A DNA stretch of 44,625 nt from Chloroflexota bacterium (GCA_023475225.1 JAMCVK010000033.1:1767-46391), one strand, 5' to 3'. Shown: positions 30,436 through 39,323, numbered from the stretch's first letter. A program made the numbers and translations. Notes: generated from the sequence alone by a model not told the origin.

Positions 30436-31245
30436 TTACACTCCTCTATAACCCCAAAGGGCGATAAGCGCCAGACAGAGGACGAAGCCAAGCATGAAAT
30501 ATAAATCTACTCGTTCAAATCGCAAGATACGCAAGGGCCGATGCCGCCCTTCGTAGCCCCGCGCCAGCATCGCCTGGTAGACCCTCTCGCCCCGCTCATA
30601 GCTGCGCATAAACAGGGTGCCGATCATGTTTCCTATCGTCCTTACCTCCCAGTCCCAGGGCCGCTTCCCGAAGCTACGACTCTCCCTGGCCTGTCGCAGG
30701 CGCTGCGCCTCGTCCATTAGAACGAAAATGTAACGATACATGAAAGAAAGCACCATCACTATTACCAGAGGTAACCTCAATTGTTCTAAGCCCTTGAGCA
30801 GACGAGAGAAGTCGGTCGTGCTGGATAAAATGAGCATGCCCAAGCTGGAGAGCCAGGCCTTGATCAGAACATTTCCCAGAATAGCTAATCCGCTGTAAGT
30901 AACCGCTATCTGCCAGGGTCCAACGTCAAGGGAGGCGGCCACCTCTCCCGCCTTGAAGAAAGGGATGTAGATGGCGGACATCAGGACGAAGGGCTCAACC
31001 ACTAGCGATCTGCTCAAGATATAAGGAAACGACAACCTGGCCAGGAGGATCAGCGCAGCGATCAGGACGAAATACAAGAGAAAGATCCCCCACAAGGTGG
31101 GCGGGGTAGCTACGACGAAAAGGACGAAAAGCAGTACGGCCACAATCTTGGTGCGGGGATCAAGGCTATAAATGAAACAATCTCGTTCGTCGTGAGCACT
31201 CGGCTGGTTCACCGCAACCCTCAACCCATCCCCTTGGCCGCTCAA
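30436..31245 (-). CDS. cbiQ: Ni/Co ECF transporter T component (CbiQ/NikQ)
   Basis: 269 residues, the membrane coupling subunit. It has DERDCFIYSLDPRTKIVAVL near the N-terminus, multiple hydrophobic helices, and the coupling motifs AQRLRQARESRSFG and AMLARGYEG. It starts at a TTG overlapping the stop of the preceding PDGLE gene and ends two bases before the ATPase start. A later start is possible because the first 20 residues are weakly conserved. Confidence 0.9.
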   Translation of the reverse strand: MSGQGDGLRVAVNQPSAHDERDCFIYSLDPRTKIVAVLLFVLFVVATPPTLWGIFLLYFVLIAALILLARLSFPYILSRSLVVEPFVLMSAIYIPFFKAGEVAASLDVGPWQIAVTYSGLAILGNVLIKAWLSSLGMLILSSTTDFSRLLKGLEQLRLPLVIVMVLSFMYRYIFVLMDEAQRLRQARESRSFGKRPWDWEVRTIGNMIGTLFMRSYERGERVYQAMLARGYEGRHRPLRILRFERVDLYFMLGFVLCLALIALWGYRGV

Positions 31246-31526
31246 TCCACTTCCCTGCGGCGCAACAGGAGGCCCAGGGCGTAGGTAAGGACAAAGAGGA
31301 TGATCGTCCCCAGTAGGCCGGCCAGGATCGTCGCTATGGCCGGGTTAGCGACGCCGGGGAAGGCATAAGCGGGGATTAGCTGGAAAAGCGGCGCGCGAGT
31401 TGCTCCGCCGAATCCTATCTCCTCGGCCACTCGCTCCAGTCCATCCGGCCAGGAGGAGGCGAGAGGCGAAAAGAGGGATACCAGTATGGCCAGAAGCAGA
31501 CCGTAATGCCACCATTTCAATTTCAT
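31242..31526 (-). CDS. PDGLE-domain N component of Ni/Co transporter (CbiN/NikN-like)
   Basis: 94 residues with two membrane spans (LLLAILVSLFSPLA and IATILAGLLGTIILFVLTYALG) and the signature WPDGLERVAEEIGF that names the PDGLE domain. It assists metal loading of the M subunit. Start: ATG 31526, six bases after GGAGG; a TTG at 31538 overlaps that ribosome-binding site and is rejected. It is coupled to the T gene by overlap. Confidence 0.9.
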   Translation of the reverse strand: MKLKWWHYGLLLAILVSLFSPLASSWPDGLERVAEEIGFGGATRAPLFQLIPAYAFPGVANPAIATILAGLLGTIILFVLTYALGLLLRRREVD

Positions 31527-31539
31527 CTGAACCTCCAAA

Positions 31540-32178
31540 TCAGATCCTTTCTAACGCTAGTAGATCTTTCCTTGTGGCCAGCACGAAGCTGAGCACCGCC
31601 GCCGTAATCAAGCCTTCGCCGATGCCAATGAGGGCATGAATACCGGCCATCGCTGGCAAGACGACCACAAGCGGTGAGATGTCCGAGACGACCAGCTCTA
31701 GAGCGCAGGCTACAGCGGCCAGAAACACCGAGGCCCAGGCACCCAGGAAACCACCAACCAATCGGACAGATTTACTCCCTCCCAGAAGCGCTGTGAGCCC
31801 ATTATAGAGATAGTAGCCAACGAAGCTGGCGATGACGCCCATATTGAGAACGTTAGCCCCCAGGGCTGTGACCCCACCATCCTGGAAGAGAAAGCACTGC
31901 ACGGCCAGGACAGCAGTTATCACCAATACAGCCGACCAAGGACCCAAGAGAATGGCAGCCAGGGCCCCACCGATGAGATGTCCTGAGGTGCCGCCGATGA
32001 CTGGAAAATTAAGCATCTGGGCGGCAAAGATAAATGCCCCCATCATCCCCATTAAGGGCACCTGTCTTTCGCCTATCTTCTTATGCGTCTCCCTGACGCT
32101 GTAACCGATGGCGCCGGCCGAGACGACATAAGTGCTTGCGGCCGTGGTCAGATTCAGAAATCCATCTGGGATATGCAT
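31540..32178 (-). CDS. cbiM: Ni/Co ECF transporter S component (CbiM/NikM)
   Basis: 212 residues. It begins with the metal-binding MHIPDGFLN, which must be at the extreme N-terminus because the amino group and His2 bind the metal; this fixes the start. It has about seven hydrophobic segments and the conserved GMMGAFIFAAQMLNFPV and GTSGHLIGGALAA. GAGGAGG precedes the ATG. Substrate is Ni2+ or Co2+; the CooT gene upstream favours nickel. No cobalamin riboswitch is seen upstream. Confidence 0.94.
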   Translation of the reverse strand: MHIPDGFLNLTTAASTYVVSAGAIGYSVRETHKKIGERQVPLMGMMGAFIFAAQMLNFPVIGGTSGHLIGGALAAILLGPWSAVLVITAVLAVQCFLFQDGGVTALGANVLNMGVIASFVGYYLYNGLTALLGGSKSVRLVGGFLGAWASVFLAAVACALELVVSDISPLVVVLPAMAGIHALIGIGEGLITAAVLSFVLATRKDLLALERI

Positions 32179-32212
32179 TTGTTAAACCTCCTCGCTTTTT
32201 TCTTCAAACAAA

Positions 32213-32265
32213 GACCACGAAGGTGACGGCCAGACTTCAGACCAGCCCTTGCGACCTTCGTGGTC
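32213..32265 (-). terminator. hairpin between cooT and cbiM (attenuator-like)
   Basis: GACCACGAAGGT (32213-32224) and ACCTTCGTGGTC (32254-32265) form a perfect 12-base stem with a 29-base loop. On the minus strand it is followed by TTTGTTTG. It lies after cooT and before cbiM and may act as a partial terminator or regulated attenuator. Confidence 0.45.
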
Positions 32266-32302
32266 CCTTCAAAGGATATTCGATTAGCCTATGCGGCCTA
32301 CT

Positions 32303-32515
32303 TCAGGCGCCTGTCGGCGACTTGCCCTCCATCTCCTCGAGGACAATTCTATGTTTCAGGAAATCAATGCTCCTCACCCTCGCCTGCACCAACTTCTGCT
32401 CTCCCAGCAGATCAGCCAGAAGCAGGCGATCATCTTCCGGCTGAAGCAGGATGACGTTCTCCATGATCTTCTTTTCCCGCCCATCGGTAGCAACAAAGGC
32501 GGTAGCTTCACACAT
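32303..32515 (-). CDS. cooT: CooT-family nickel-binding protein
   Basis: 70 residues. Small CooT-like protein: MCEATAFV with Cys at position 2, the known nickel ligand of CooT, then a compact beta fold with EKKIMENVILLQPEDDRLLLADLLGEQ and ARVRSIDFLKHRIVLEE. CooT is a nickel chaperone for CO dehydrogenase in Rhodospirillum, with wider homologues beside other nickel systems. Start: ATG 32515, after AGGAGGTGA; the longer reading from 32590 is rejected because Cys2 would be internal. It heads the Ni/Co importer operon. Confidence 0.85.
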   Translation of the reverse strand: MCEATAFVATDGREKKIMENVILLQPEDDRLLLADLLGEQKLVQARVRSIDFLKHRIVLEEMEGKSPTGA

Positions 32516-32614
32516 AGCCATCACCTCCTGATAGCAAAAGATCACCTCGCTTCGATCTTCAGACCGAGCCTTGGTGATCTTCACGATCAACGAATCAAAC
32601 TATTTTAGGATCCA

Positions 32615-32633
32615 GGCTGGTTTCATACCAGCC
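32615..32633. promoter_or_regulatory. 19-base palindrome upstream of cooT (candidate operator)
   Basis: GGCTGGT, spacer TTCAT, ACCAGCC is a perfect inverted repeat in the divergent region between cooT and the protease gene. On the minus strand it precedes a possible -10 TAAAAT (32607-32602). Its right half CATACCAG equals the half-site of the GntR operators at 5010 and 5107, but the symmetry and spacing differ. Confidence 0.45.
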
Positions 32634-32679
32634 ACCATAGTTATAATGCTTCAGGGGGAGGTCGTCAAGTCCATTATGC

Positions 32680-32685
32680 TATAAT
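32680..32685 (+). promoter_or_regulatory. -10 box for the protease/PBP operon
   Basis: TATAAT lies 68 bases before the protease start codon. No good -35 box is seen 17 bases upstream, so this is a weak promoter call. Confidence 0.35.
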
Positions 32686-32753
32686 GATGCCACATGATTT
32701 GGCGAAGCTATCAACTGGATGGTGGACCAAACGCCTCGGGAGGAAATCTGACC

Positions 32754-33887
32754 ATGAGGACAGCTATCGGTCGAATTGGCTATTCCCTTATTGTTTTCCT
32801 TCTGTTTTCCTTAATCTCCCTCGGTTGTTCGGAGAGCATCCTTGGCAGAGGCGCACCGGCCACTCGCACAGCCATCGCTAGCAGAAGCACCTCGCTTCCG
32901 CCGTCGACCGTGCCCACCCCTACTACGGTGGACCAGCTGACTCCAGCAGAATCCTTAACCCTTGTCCAGGTGGTAGAGAGGGTGCGCCCCGCGGTAGTGA
33001 ATATCACTACGCAACAAATCTCCTACGGTGATTTCTTCCGTCCGGTTCCCATCGAGGCCGGCACAGGCTCGGGCGTGATTATAGACAAGGAGGGACACAT
33101 CATCACAAATAACCACGTGGTGGAGGGAGCGGAGCGCTTGAAGATAACCCTGCCCGATGAGCGCTCTTTTGATGGTAGGATCATAGGCACGGATCCGCTG
33201 TCGGATTTAGCCGTGGTGAAAATCAACGGCACCGATTTGCCAACTGTGGAGCTGGGCGACTCCGCTGCCCTCCGCATTGGAGAGCCGCTAGTAGCCATCG
33301 GGAATGCCCTGGCCTTGTCCGGTGGTCCCACGGTCACCTCTGGGGTAGTCAGTGCCCTTGGTCGCAGTATCCGACCGGATAGGGGAGGTGTCCTCTACGA
33401 CCTTATCCAGACTGATGCAGCGATTAACCCGGGCAACAGTGGAGGACCACTAGTGAACATGCGCGCTCAGGTGGTAGGCATCAATACGGCCATAGCTGCC
33501 GCTCCTGGTGGGGGTATTGGGTTTGCCATCGCCATTAATTCGGCTAAACCGATCGTCCAGGAGCTGATCGCCTTGGGGAAGATAATTTACTCTTATATGG
33601 GAATCGACTTTCGGGCAGTTACACCAGCCCTGGCCGCACGGGCCAGTCTCCCTGTGAGTAGAGGGGCGATCGTCCTACGCGTGGGGCAGAATACCCCCGC
33701 CAGTGAGGCAGGCATCCGGCCGGGTGATATTATCGTGACCATAGATGACCAGGAGGTCAAGGACGATGTCACCCTTCTCAAGGCGGTGCGCAAACATAAG
33801 CCTGGTGAGACGGTCCAGGTGACTGTCGTGCGGGATGGAGATAGGCGCACCTTCAAAGTGACTCTAGGGGAGAGGCCAACAGGATAG
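32754..33887 (+). CDS. HtrA/DegP-like serine protease with PDZ domain (S1C), probable lipoprotein
   Basis: 377 residues. A hydrophobic N-terminal segment ends in SLGC, a relaxed lipobox, followed by a Ser/Thr/Pro-rich linker to about residue 65. The trypsin-like domain has the triad His in ITNNHVVEGA, Asp in DPLSDLAVVKI and Ser in PGNSGGPLV. A C-terminal PDZ domain includes GIRPGDIIVTIDDQEVKD. It degrades or refolds damaged envelope proteins. The start is ATG 32754, with GGGAGG 11 bases upstream; an ATG at 32694 would add 20 residues before the signal and is less likely. The PBP gene follows after 19 bases. Confidence 0.92.
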   Translation: MRTAIGRIGYSLIVFLLFSLISLGCSESILGRGAPATRTAIASRSTSLPPSTVPTPTTVDQLTPAESLTLVQVVERVRPAVVNITTQQISYGDFFRPVPIEAGTGSGVIIDKEGHIITNNHVVEGAERLKITLPDERSFDGRIIGTDPLSDLAVVKINGTDLPTVELGDSAALRIGEPLVAIGNALALSGGPTVTSGVVSALGRSIRPDRGGVLYDLIQTDAAINPGNSGGPLVNMRAQVVGINTAIAAAPGGGIGFAIAINSAKPIVQELIALGKIIYSYMGIDFRAVTPALAARASLPVSRGAIVLRVGQNTPASEAGIRPGDIIVTIDDQEVKDDVTLLKAVRKHKPGETVQVTVVRDGDRRTFKVTLGERPTG

Positions 33888-33906
33888 GAGGCTGAACGGG
33901 CAGACC

Positions 33907-36480
33907 ATGGATCACAGGAACAATATTCCAGGGAATAAACACAACCGGACCAAAACAGCGGGGCGGTATGGGCAAAGGGTGGCCTCCCTCTACAACAGAT
34001 ACCGACGACTGCACCATCGTGGTTCTACGGCTGGACGAACGTGGAAACTCCTCCTGGCAGCCACTCTCATCTTACCGCTCCTGGCTGTCTTTACCTTGGG
34101 TGTCGCTGCCGCAGCAGCTTATGACCTCTATATTAAGGATTTGCCCTCCTTAGAGAAACTGGAGAAACGCCAAGTCTTCAAGACGACGAAGATTTATGAT
34201 CGTAATGGTCAGCTGCTTTACGAGCTTTGGGACCCTCAAGCTGGCCGCCGAACGGTAGTTCCCCTGAGCGAGATGCCTCAAACGATAATTGACGCCACTA
34301 TCGCCACCGAGGATGCCCATTTCTATGAAAATCCGGGAGTCGATCCGCTGGCTATCCTGCGCGCTGCCTGGCAGAACTATACCGGGCGACAGGTCGTAAG
34401 TGGAGCCAGCACTATCACCATGCAACTGGTGCGTAATGTCTTCTTTACATCTGAGGAGAGGTATCAACAGACGTTAAGCCGCAAGATCAAAGAAGCGATC
34501 CTGGCTTACCAGCTCTCACAACGCTACTCTAAGGACCACATTCTGGAGATGTATTTGAACGAAATCTATTATGGGAACCTCTCCTATGGCATAGAAGCGG
34601 CCGCCTGGTCCTACTTTGGGAAACATGCCCGGGACTTAACCTTGGGTGAGGTGTCCATGCTGGCTGGACTGCCGCAAGCGCCCAGCGAATACAATCCTCT
34701 GCTGAACTATAAGGCCGCTAAGCAACGTCAGGCGGAGGTTCTGGAACGCATGGTGAAACAGGGCTATATTACTGCTGAGCAGGCAGAGAAGGCGAAAAAT
34801 GAACGCCTCACCTTCGCCAGACAGGGTTTCGACCTGAGAGCACCACACTTCATGATGTACGTCCGGAATCTCCTGGAAAGGCGCTTCGGACCGGAGAAGT
34901 TGTACTATGGAGGGCTGCAAGTCCAAACCAGCATTGACTCTAACCTTCTGGCCATCGCCGAAAAGGCAGCGCGTGAGCACATCGCCAAGATCAAGAACCG
35001 TAATGCCAACAACGCTGCTTTAGTGGCCATCGATCCCAAAACAGGCGAGATTCTGGTGATGTTGGGCAGCGTTGATTACTACGATCCAAGTATTGATGGA
35101 CAGGTCAATATGGCTATCGCTGAACGTCAACCAGGCTCGACCCTTAAACCGTTCACTTATGTCACCGCCTTCGAGCGAGGCTTGACTGCGGCCACTGTAA
35201 TTATGGATCAGCCGATTGAGTTCCCTGGCGATTCTCGGCAACGAATCTATCGCCCTCATAATCACGATTGGAAATGGCACGGGCCAGTAACGGTTCGTCG
35301 TGCTCTGGCCGCTTCACTCAACATACCCGCCCTCTTGACGCTGAAATACATCGGTATTCCGGCCCTCCTGGACACAGCGCACAAGATGGGAATCACCAGT
35401 TTGACCGACCCCAACCGCTATGGGCTATCCGTCACCCTTGGTGGTGGGGAGGTGAAGTTGACCGATCTGACCTTTGCCTATGCCCCTTTTGCGAACAATG
35501 GTCGACAGGTTGGGGCAGCGGTACCATTGCCGGAGAGGCAGCCCGGGATGCGAGAATATGAGCCAGTGGCCATACTCAAGGTCACTGATGCCGATGGTAA
35601 AGTGCTGTATGAATACAAGCCTGGCGAAGGCAAACAGCTGATCACCCCCCAGCAGGCTTTTCTCATCAACAGCATCCTCTCTGATGATGAGGCTCGACAG
35701 GGCACCTATGGCAGACATAGCTTTTTATCCCTTTCCAGGCCCGCCGCAGCCAAGACGGGCACCACTGATGATTATCGCGATGGCTGGACGATCGGCTATA
35801 CGCCTGATCTGGTGGCTGGGGTTTGGGTAGGCAACGCTAACAATGAGCCGATGAAGGACGTCTATGGCGTCGCCGGCGCCGGCTACATCTGGCACAACTT
35901 TATGGAGGATGCCCTTACCTACCTGAATAAGCCTCCCACTCCCTTTCCTAAGCCAGAAGGACTGGTGCAGGCCCAGTCCTGTGCACTTGGTCGAACTGAT
36001 ACGGCCTGGAATTCACCAATGGTGACGGAGTGGTTCATCAAGGGCACCGAACCTCATAAGGGGCTTGATGGCTCCCCTGGGGGATGGATTCTGGATGTTA
36101 CCACTACCCGAAGAGACGATGGCTTGCCTGAGGTGCAGACGGTGCAGCGGCCCATCCTCACCTGTGCCTCCTGGCCAGGCGTCTGGCCGGCGGCACCTAC
36201 ACCGGAGAGTCGTACGCCTCCTTCACCAACTGCCGTGACCGAGCCAGCACCAGCTAAGGTGGTGGTACCCTCGGTTGTGGGCTTGCCAGAGGCAGAAGCC
36301 CGGCGCCGTATCGAGGCTGCCAGGCTCAAGAACACCTACGCTAACTACCAGGGACACGACGCGCTCCCCGAGAGTGTACTACAAAAAGTGCCCATCGGGC
36401 ACGTTCTTAGCCAGACACCCGAGGGAGGTACCATCGTCGCCCCTAGCACCACCGTCTATCTCGCCGTACGTAAAGACTAG
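33907..36480 (+). CDS. PBP1-type bifunctional penicillin-binding protein with PASTA domain
   Basis: 857 residues. A basic cytoplasmic N-terminus, then one membrane anchor (LLLAATLILPLLAVFTLGVA). The glycosyltransferase (GT51) domain has ATEDAHFYENPGVDP and GASTITMQLVRN. The transpeptidase domain has the serine motif STLK in QPGSTLKPF, SLN in AASLNIPA, and KTG in AAKTGTTDD. A Pro-rich linker leads to one C-terminal PASTA-like domain (VPSVVGLPEAEARRRIE to the end). It polymerises and cross-links peptidoglycan. It is co-transcribed with the HtrA-like protease. The presence of peptidoglycan synthesis with PASTA suggests a monoderm-like wall. Confidence 0.94.
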   Translation: MDHRNNIPGNKHNRTKTAGRYGQRVASLYNRYRRLHHRGSTAGRTWKLLLAATLILPLLAVFTLGVAAAAAYDLYIKDLPSLEKLEKRQVFKTTKIYDRNGQLLYELWDPQAGRRTVVPLSEMPQTIIDATIATEDAHFYENPGVDPLAILRAAWQNYTGRQVVSGASTITMQLVRNVFFTSEERYQQTLSRKIKEAILAYQLSQRYSKDHILEMYLNEIYYGNLSYGIEAAAWSYFGKHARDLTLGEVSMLAGLPQAPSEYNPLLNYKAAKQRQAEVLERMVKQGYITAEQAEKAKNERLTFARQGFDLRAPHFMMYVRNLLERRFGPEKLYYGGLQVQTSIDSNLLAIAEKAAREHIAKIKNRNANNAALVAIDPKTGEILVMLGSVDYYDPSIDGQVNMAIAERQPGSTLKPFTYVTAFERGLTAATVIMDQPIEFPGDSRQRIYRPHNHDWKWHGPVTVRRALAASLNIPALLTLKYIGIPALLDTAHKMGITSLTDPNRYGLSVTLGGGEVKLTDLTFAYAPFANNGRQVGAAVPLPERQPGMREYEPVAILKVTDADGKVLYEYKPGEGKQLITPQQAFLINSILSDDEARQGTYGRHSFLSLSRPAAAKTGTTDDYRDGWTIGYTPDLVAGVWVGNANNEPMKDVYGVAGAGYIWHNFMEDALTYLNKPPTPFPKPEGLVQAQSCALGRTDTAWNSPMVTEWFIKGTEPHKGLDGSPGGWILDVTTTRRDDGLPEVQTVQRPILTCASWPGVWPAAPTPESRTPPSPTAVTEPAPAKVVVPSVVGLPEAEARRRIEAARLKNTYANYQGHDALPESVLQKVPIGHVLSQTPEGGTIVAPSTTVYLAVRKD

Positions 36481-36517
36481 CTCCTTCTATTTGTTGTAGG
36501 CTCTGCCCTGGCCTATA

Positions 36518-36554
36518 CCCCCTTCTCCCGTCCTTCCCGGACGGGAGAAGGGGG
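36518..36554 (+). terminator. 16-bp perfect hairpin after the PBP gene
   Basis: The left arm 36518-36533 and right arm 36539-36554 are exact complements of 16 bases, with loop TTCCC. No T-run, but position 38 bases after the stop suits a terminator. It may also be a copy of a dispersed C-rich repeat. I see no gene in 36555-36684. Confidence 0.55.
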
Positions 36555-36684
36555 GCAGGGGGGATGGGGTGACCTCTCCTGAACTCTCGCTTGCTTCAAG
36601 TTACTATTTAGTGTATAGTCATAACGTAATTGGTGAGTATGTAGGTTTGCTTCAGTGCGCCTTCGGGCTGGGGAGGTAATGGGG

Positions 36685-36903
36685 ATGGAACGAGCTTTTC
36701 CTAAATGTCAAAAGTGTCAGACGGGTGATTTGGTACCCCTCTCCGATTTTGGTAGCCAAGGGGCACCAATTCACTACAAGGCCTGGGTCTGTACCAATCC
36801 CACCTGCGGTTTCAACATCAAGATTCGCAACGGCGATGTGTATATGAACGAGCCGGTTGGGATAGGGACAGAGAGAGCCTACCGTCAGCCACCCCGGGGT
36901 TAG
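36685..36903 (+). CDS. small zinc-ribbon protein
   Basis: 72 residues. Four cysteines in two pairs, CQKC near the N-terminus and CTNPTC around residue 45, separated by a hydrophobic strand (APIHYKAWVC), form a likely zinc ribbon. Start: ATG 36685, eight bases after GGGAGG; ATG 36679 is too close to it. Function unknown. It stands alone between convergent and co-directional units. Confidence 0.6.
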   Translation: MERAFPKCQKCQTGDLVPLSDFGSQGAPIHYKAWVCTNPTCGFNIKIRNGDVYMNEPVGIGTERAYRQPPRG

Positions 36904-37077
36904 CATCTTCTCGTAAGCTGGTCCGGGGAGACAAGCCGATTCAATAAGTCAGTCCTCAGATAAGGTTGCCTTCCCTATCTTGCAGAGCAGGGGCAGTTCT
37001 TTGAGGAGAACTTCCTGTGCCCCATCACTAAAGGCGGCCTCAGCGAGGTTCGCCTCTTGTGATCGGGTCGCCTTCTT

Positions 37078-38295
37078 CTACTTGTTGTCTTTCCTCGGTC
37101 GAATGCCCTCGAGGGCCCGCATGAGCCGCATCATTTTTCCCTGTCTGACGCGTTCCAGTTCATGGCTAACGTCAGCTAGACGGCTTTCAATCTCAGCCAG
37201 ACAGTTTTCGATCTCATCTATATGGCTATCCTTCTCTCTGAGAAGATGCTCCAAATTCTCTGTATGCCTATCCTTGTCGTGACAAACCTGCCCCAGCTGG
37301 GCTTGAAGATTAGCAATGGCGTTATCCTTCTCCCACAATAGGCGCTGTGTCTGGGCATCTAAATTGATAAGGCGGAGTTCGAGCATCTTCAGCAGAATCT
37401 GAAAGCTCTGGAGCTTTAAGCTCTGCTCAGCAGTGTCCACCGGCCGAGCAGAAAATCTGGCTTTTATGCTCTCCAGAACAGACCCACCAGCCCCTTTAGC
37501 GGCCACGATTACCTGGCGATAAGAGGGGGCACGGTGGTCGTCAAGGGAGAAGTGCCGATTGTAATATTCATCAATTGGCCCTTGCATCTGTTCGGCAAAA
37601 CCGATAGAGAGCAGATAGTGCTTGATGAACATCATCATCAACCAGTGGTGAAGGTAGCCAGAGGGGAAGGCGATGTAACTTAGCCCAGCATCAGTGAGGA
37701 GGGAGCAGGTATCAGCCAGTTCTGGCAGCCCATTTTGGAGGTGTTCCTTAAGCTGCTGTTGCTCGGTCTTCATTACCTGCCGGACGAACTCGAAGAGGAT
37801 CGTCTCGGCCATCTCTACAGAGGGATCAGCGAAGGGGGCGATGAGGATTAGATAAGCCCCAGAGACGCGACTCAGTTCAGCAAGGAATTGCGTCCTGGAA
37901 GTCTTAGGTATATGTTCCAGGGTATCGGCCGAGACGACGACATCGATACTGGCATCAGAAAAGGGCAGGGATCGTCCATCGGCCACAACGTATCCGGGGG
38001 ATACACCAGGCACGTTATCTACAATATACGTCGCCTCATCCGGCAAGAAAGCGGAAATATAACCTGGATAACCGCCGACATCAAGAACGGTTAAGCGCTC
38101 CTTTCTAAGCTGCTGCCGCACCATCCCCACAATTTGAGTGATTATCCAGTATCTCTGATATTGATCAAACGGTAATGAGAAGAGCCCTAACCCTTCTGCT
38201 TTCTCTGACTCTATCCTTCCCTCGCTAGTCCTTGTCCCTCCAGAGGACACTTCAAACCTCAAGACAAGATCGAATGGTGCACCCCCTGCCCTCAA
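37078..38295 (-). CDS. SAM-dependent methyltransferase with C-terminal coiled coil
   Basis: 405 residues. A class I methyltransferase domain at about 60-190: motif I LTVLDVGGYPGY, an acidic follow-up YIVDNVPG, SFSD-type region LPFSDASIDVVVSADTLEHI. The C-terminal 130 residues are heptad-like and charged (LLWEKDNAIANLQAQLGQVC, LLREKDSHIDEIENCLAEIE), a predicted coiled coil common in glycan-modifying methyltransferases. The TTG start overlaps the stop of the phosphofructokinase gene; no good Shine-Dalgarno is seen, so the true start may be internal. Substrate unknown. It is third in the aldolase operon. Confidence 0.78.
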   Translation of the reverse strand: MRAGGAPFDLVLRFEVSSGGTRTSEGRIESEKAEGLGLFSLPFDQYQRYWIITQIVGMVRQQLRKERLTVLDVGGYPGYISAFLPDEATYIVDNVPGVSPGYVVADGRSLPFSDASIDVVVSADTLEHIPKTSRTQFLAELSRVSGAYLILIAPFADPSVEMAETILFEFVRQVMKTEQQQLKEHLQNGLPELADTCSLLTDAGLSYIAFPSGYLHHWLMMMFIKHYLLSIGFAEQMQGPIDEYYNRHFSLDDHRAPSYRQVIVAAKGAGGSVLESIKARFSARPVDTAEQSLKLQSFQILLKMLELRLINLDAQTQRLLWEKDNAIANLQAQLGQVCHDKDRHTENLEHLLREKDSHIDEIENCLAEIESRLADVSHELERVRQGKMMRLMRALEGIRPRKDNK

Positions 38296-39323
38296 TAGAA
38301 GAGCTTAGACAACTCGTAAAGCTGGAGGTCCACTATCTTATTCTCAGCCACGGCATCAGCCAGCTTTACCGGGGCGATCCCGTTGCAGATCACCGCCGGC
38401 ATGTAGCCGAACTTGTCCTCTTTAATCAGGTCAACAGCAGCAACTCCGAGGCGCGTGGCCTGGATGCGGTCGGTTACAGTTGGCGAGCCACCCCTTTGCA
38501 GATGGCCGAGCACCGTCACTCGTGTCTCAAACCCGGTGTGGCGCTCGATCTCCCGGGCCAATATCTCGCCTATGTACCGTTTGTCCAGGCGAACGTGGCC
38601 AAAAGCATCGCATTCGCCCAGATCGGTGGGTGTCTCTATGCCCAGGACCGTTGCCCCCTCGGACACCACGATGATGCTGAAATCCTTTCCTATCTCACGG
38701 CGGTGTCGCAGGTGCTGACAGACCGTCTCCACATCGGTAGGTACCTCCGGAATGAGGATGAAGTCGGCTCCCCCAGCCAATCCCCCAACAACGGCCACCC
38801 AGCCGGCGTCCCTCCCCATAACCTCAACGACCAGGACGCGATGATGGGCGCTGGCCGTTGTGTGTAGCTTATCGAGGGCATCAGCCACGACGGTCACGGC
38901 GGAATTAAACCCGATACAGTATTCGGTTGCAGCAATATCGTTATCCATCGTCTTGGGTACACCCACCACAGGCACGCCCAACTCGTACAAGCGATGGGCT
39001 ACCCTAAGCGTATCGTCACCGCCAATGGCGATTAGAGCATCAATGCCGTACTTTTTGAGATTACCGATGACTGTCTGAATATCTTCTTCCTTCTTCAGCG
39101 GATTAGTGCGCGATGTACCCAGGATAGTACCACCCAACGGCAATATTCCGGAGACCGAATACAAGGTTAGAGGTTCCACGCTGCCTTCACCCAAGAGTCC
39201 TGCCCAACCGTTACGAATACCAATTACCTCGTAGCCATAACTGATGGCTTTTCTCACTATAGCCCTGATAGCCGGGTTCAAGCCAGGGCAATCTCCGCCT
39301 CCCGTTAAAACGCCAATTCTCAT
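38292..39323 (-). CDS. 6-phosphofructokinase, probably PPi-dependent
   Basis: 343 residues. Phosphorylates fructose 6-phosphate in glycolysis. Motifs: GVLTGGGDCPGLNPAIRA at the N-terminus, IGGDDTLRVA, and VPKTMDNDI. In ATP-dependent enzymes the two diagnostic positions are Gly (GGDG and PGTIDND in E. coli); Asp in GGDD and Lys in PKT are the known marks of pyrophosphate-dependent enzymes. So it is predicted to use PPi and be reversible. GGAAGGG precedes the ATG. It lies 24 bases downstream of the aldolase gene in one operon. Confidence 0.88.
   Translation of the reverse strand: MRIGVLTGGGDCPGLNPAIRAIVRKAISYGYEVIGIRNGWAGLLGEGSVEPLTLYSVSGILPLGGTILGTSRTNPLKKEEDIQTVIGNLKKYGIDALIAIGGDDTLRVAHRLYELGVPVVGVPKTMDNDIAATEYCIGFNSAVTVVADALDKLHTTASAHHRVLVVEVMGRDAGWVAVVGGLAGGADFILIPEVPTDVETVCQHLRHRREIGKDFSIIVVSEGATVLGIETPTDLGECDAFGHVRLDKRYIGEILAREIERHTGFETRVTVLGHLQRGGSPTVTDRIQATRLGVAAVDLIKEDKFGYMPAVICNGIAPVKLADAVAENKIVDLQLYELSKLFY

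Noticed and set aside
32179-32302. Cobalamin riboswitch before cbiM
   Set aside because: No B12-box-like sequence is visible; only a simple 12-bp stem is present.
32615-32633. Third site of the GntR regulator
   Set aside because: Only the right half-site matches; arms and spacing differ from the two promoter operators, so it is listed only as a separate candidate operator.
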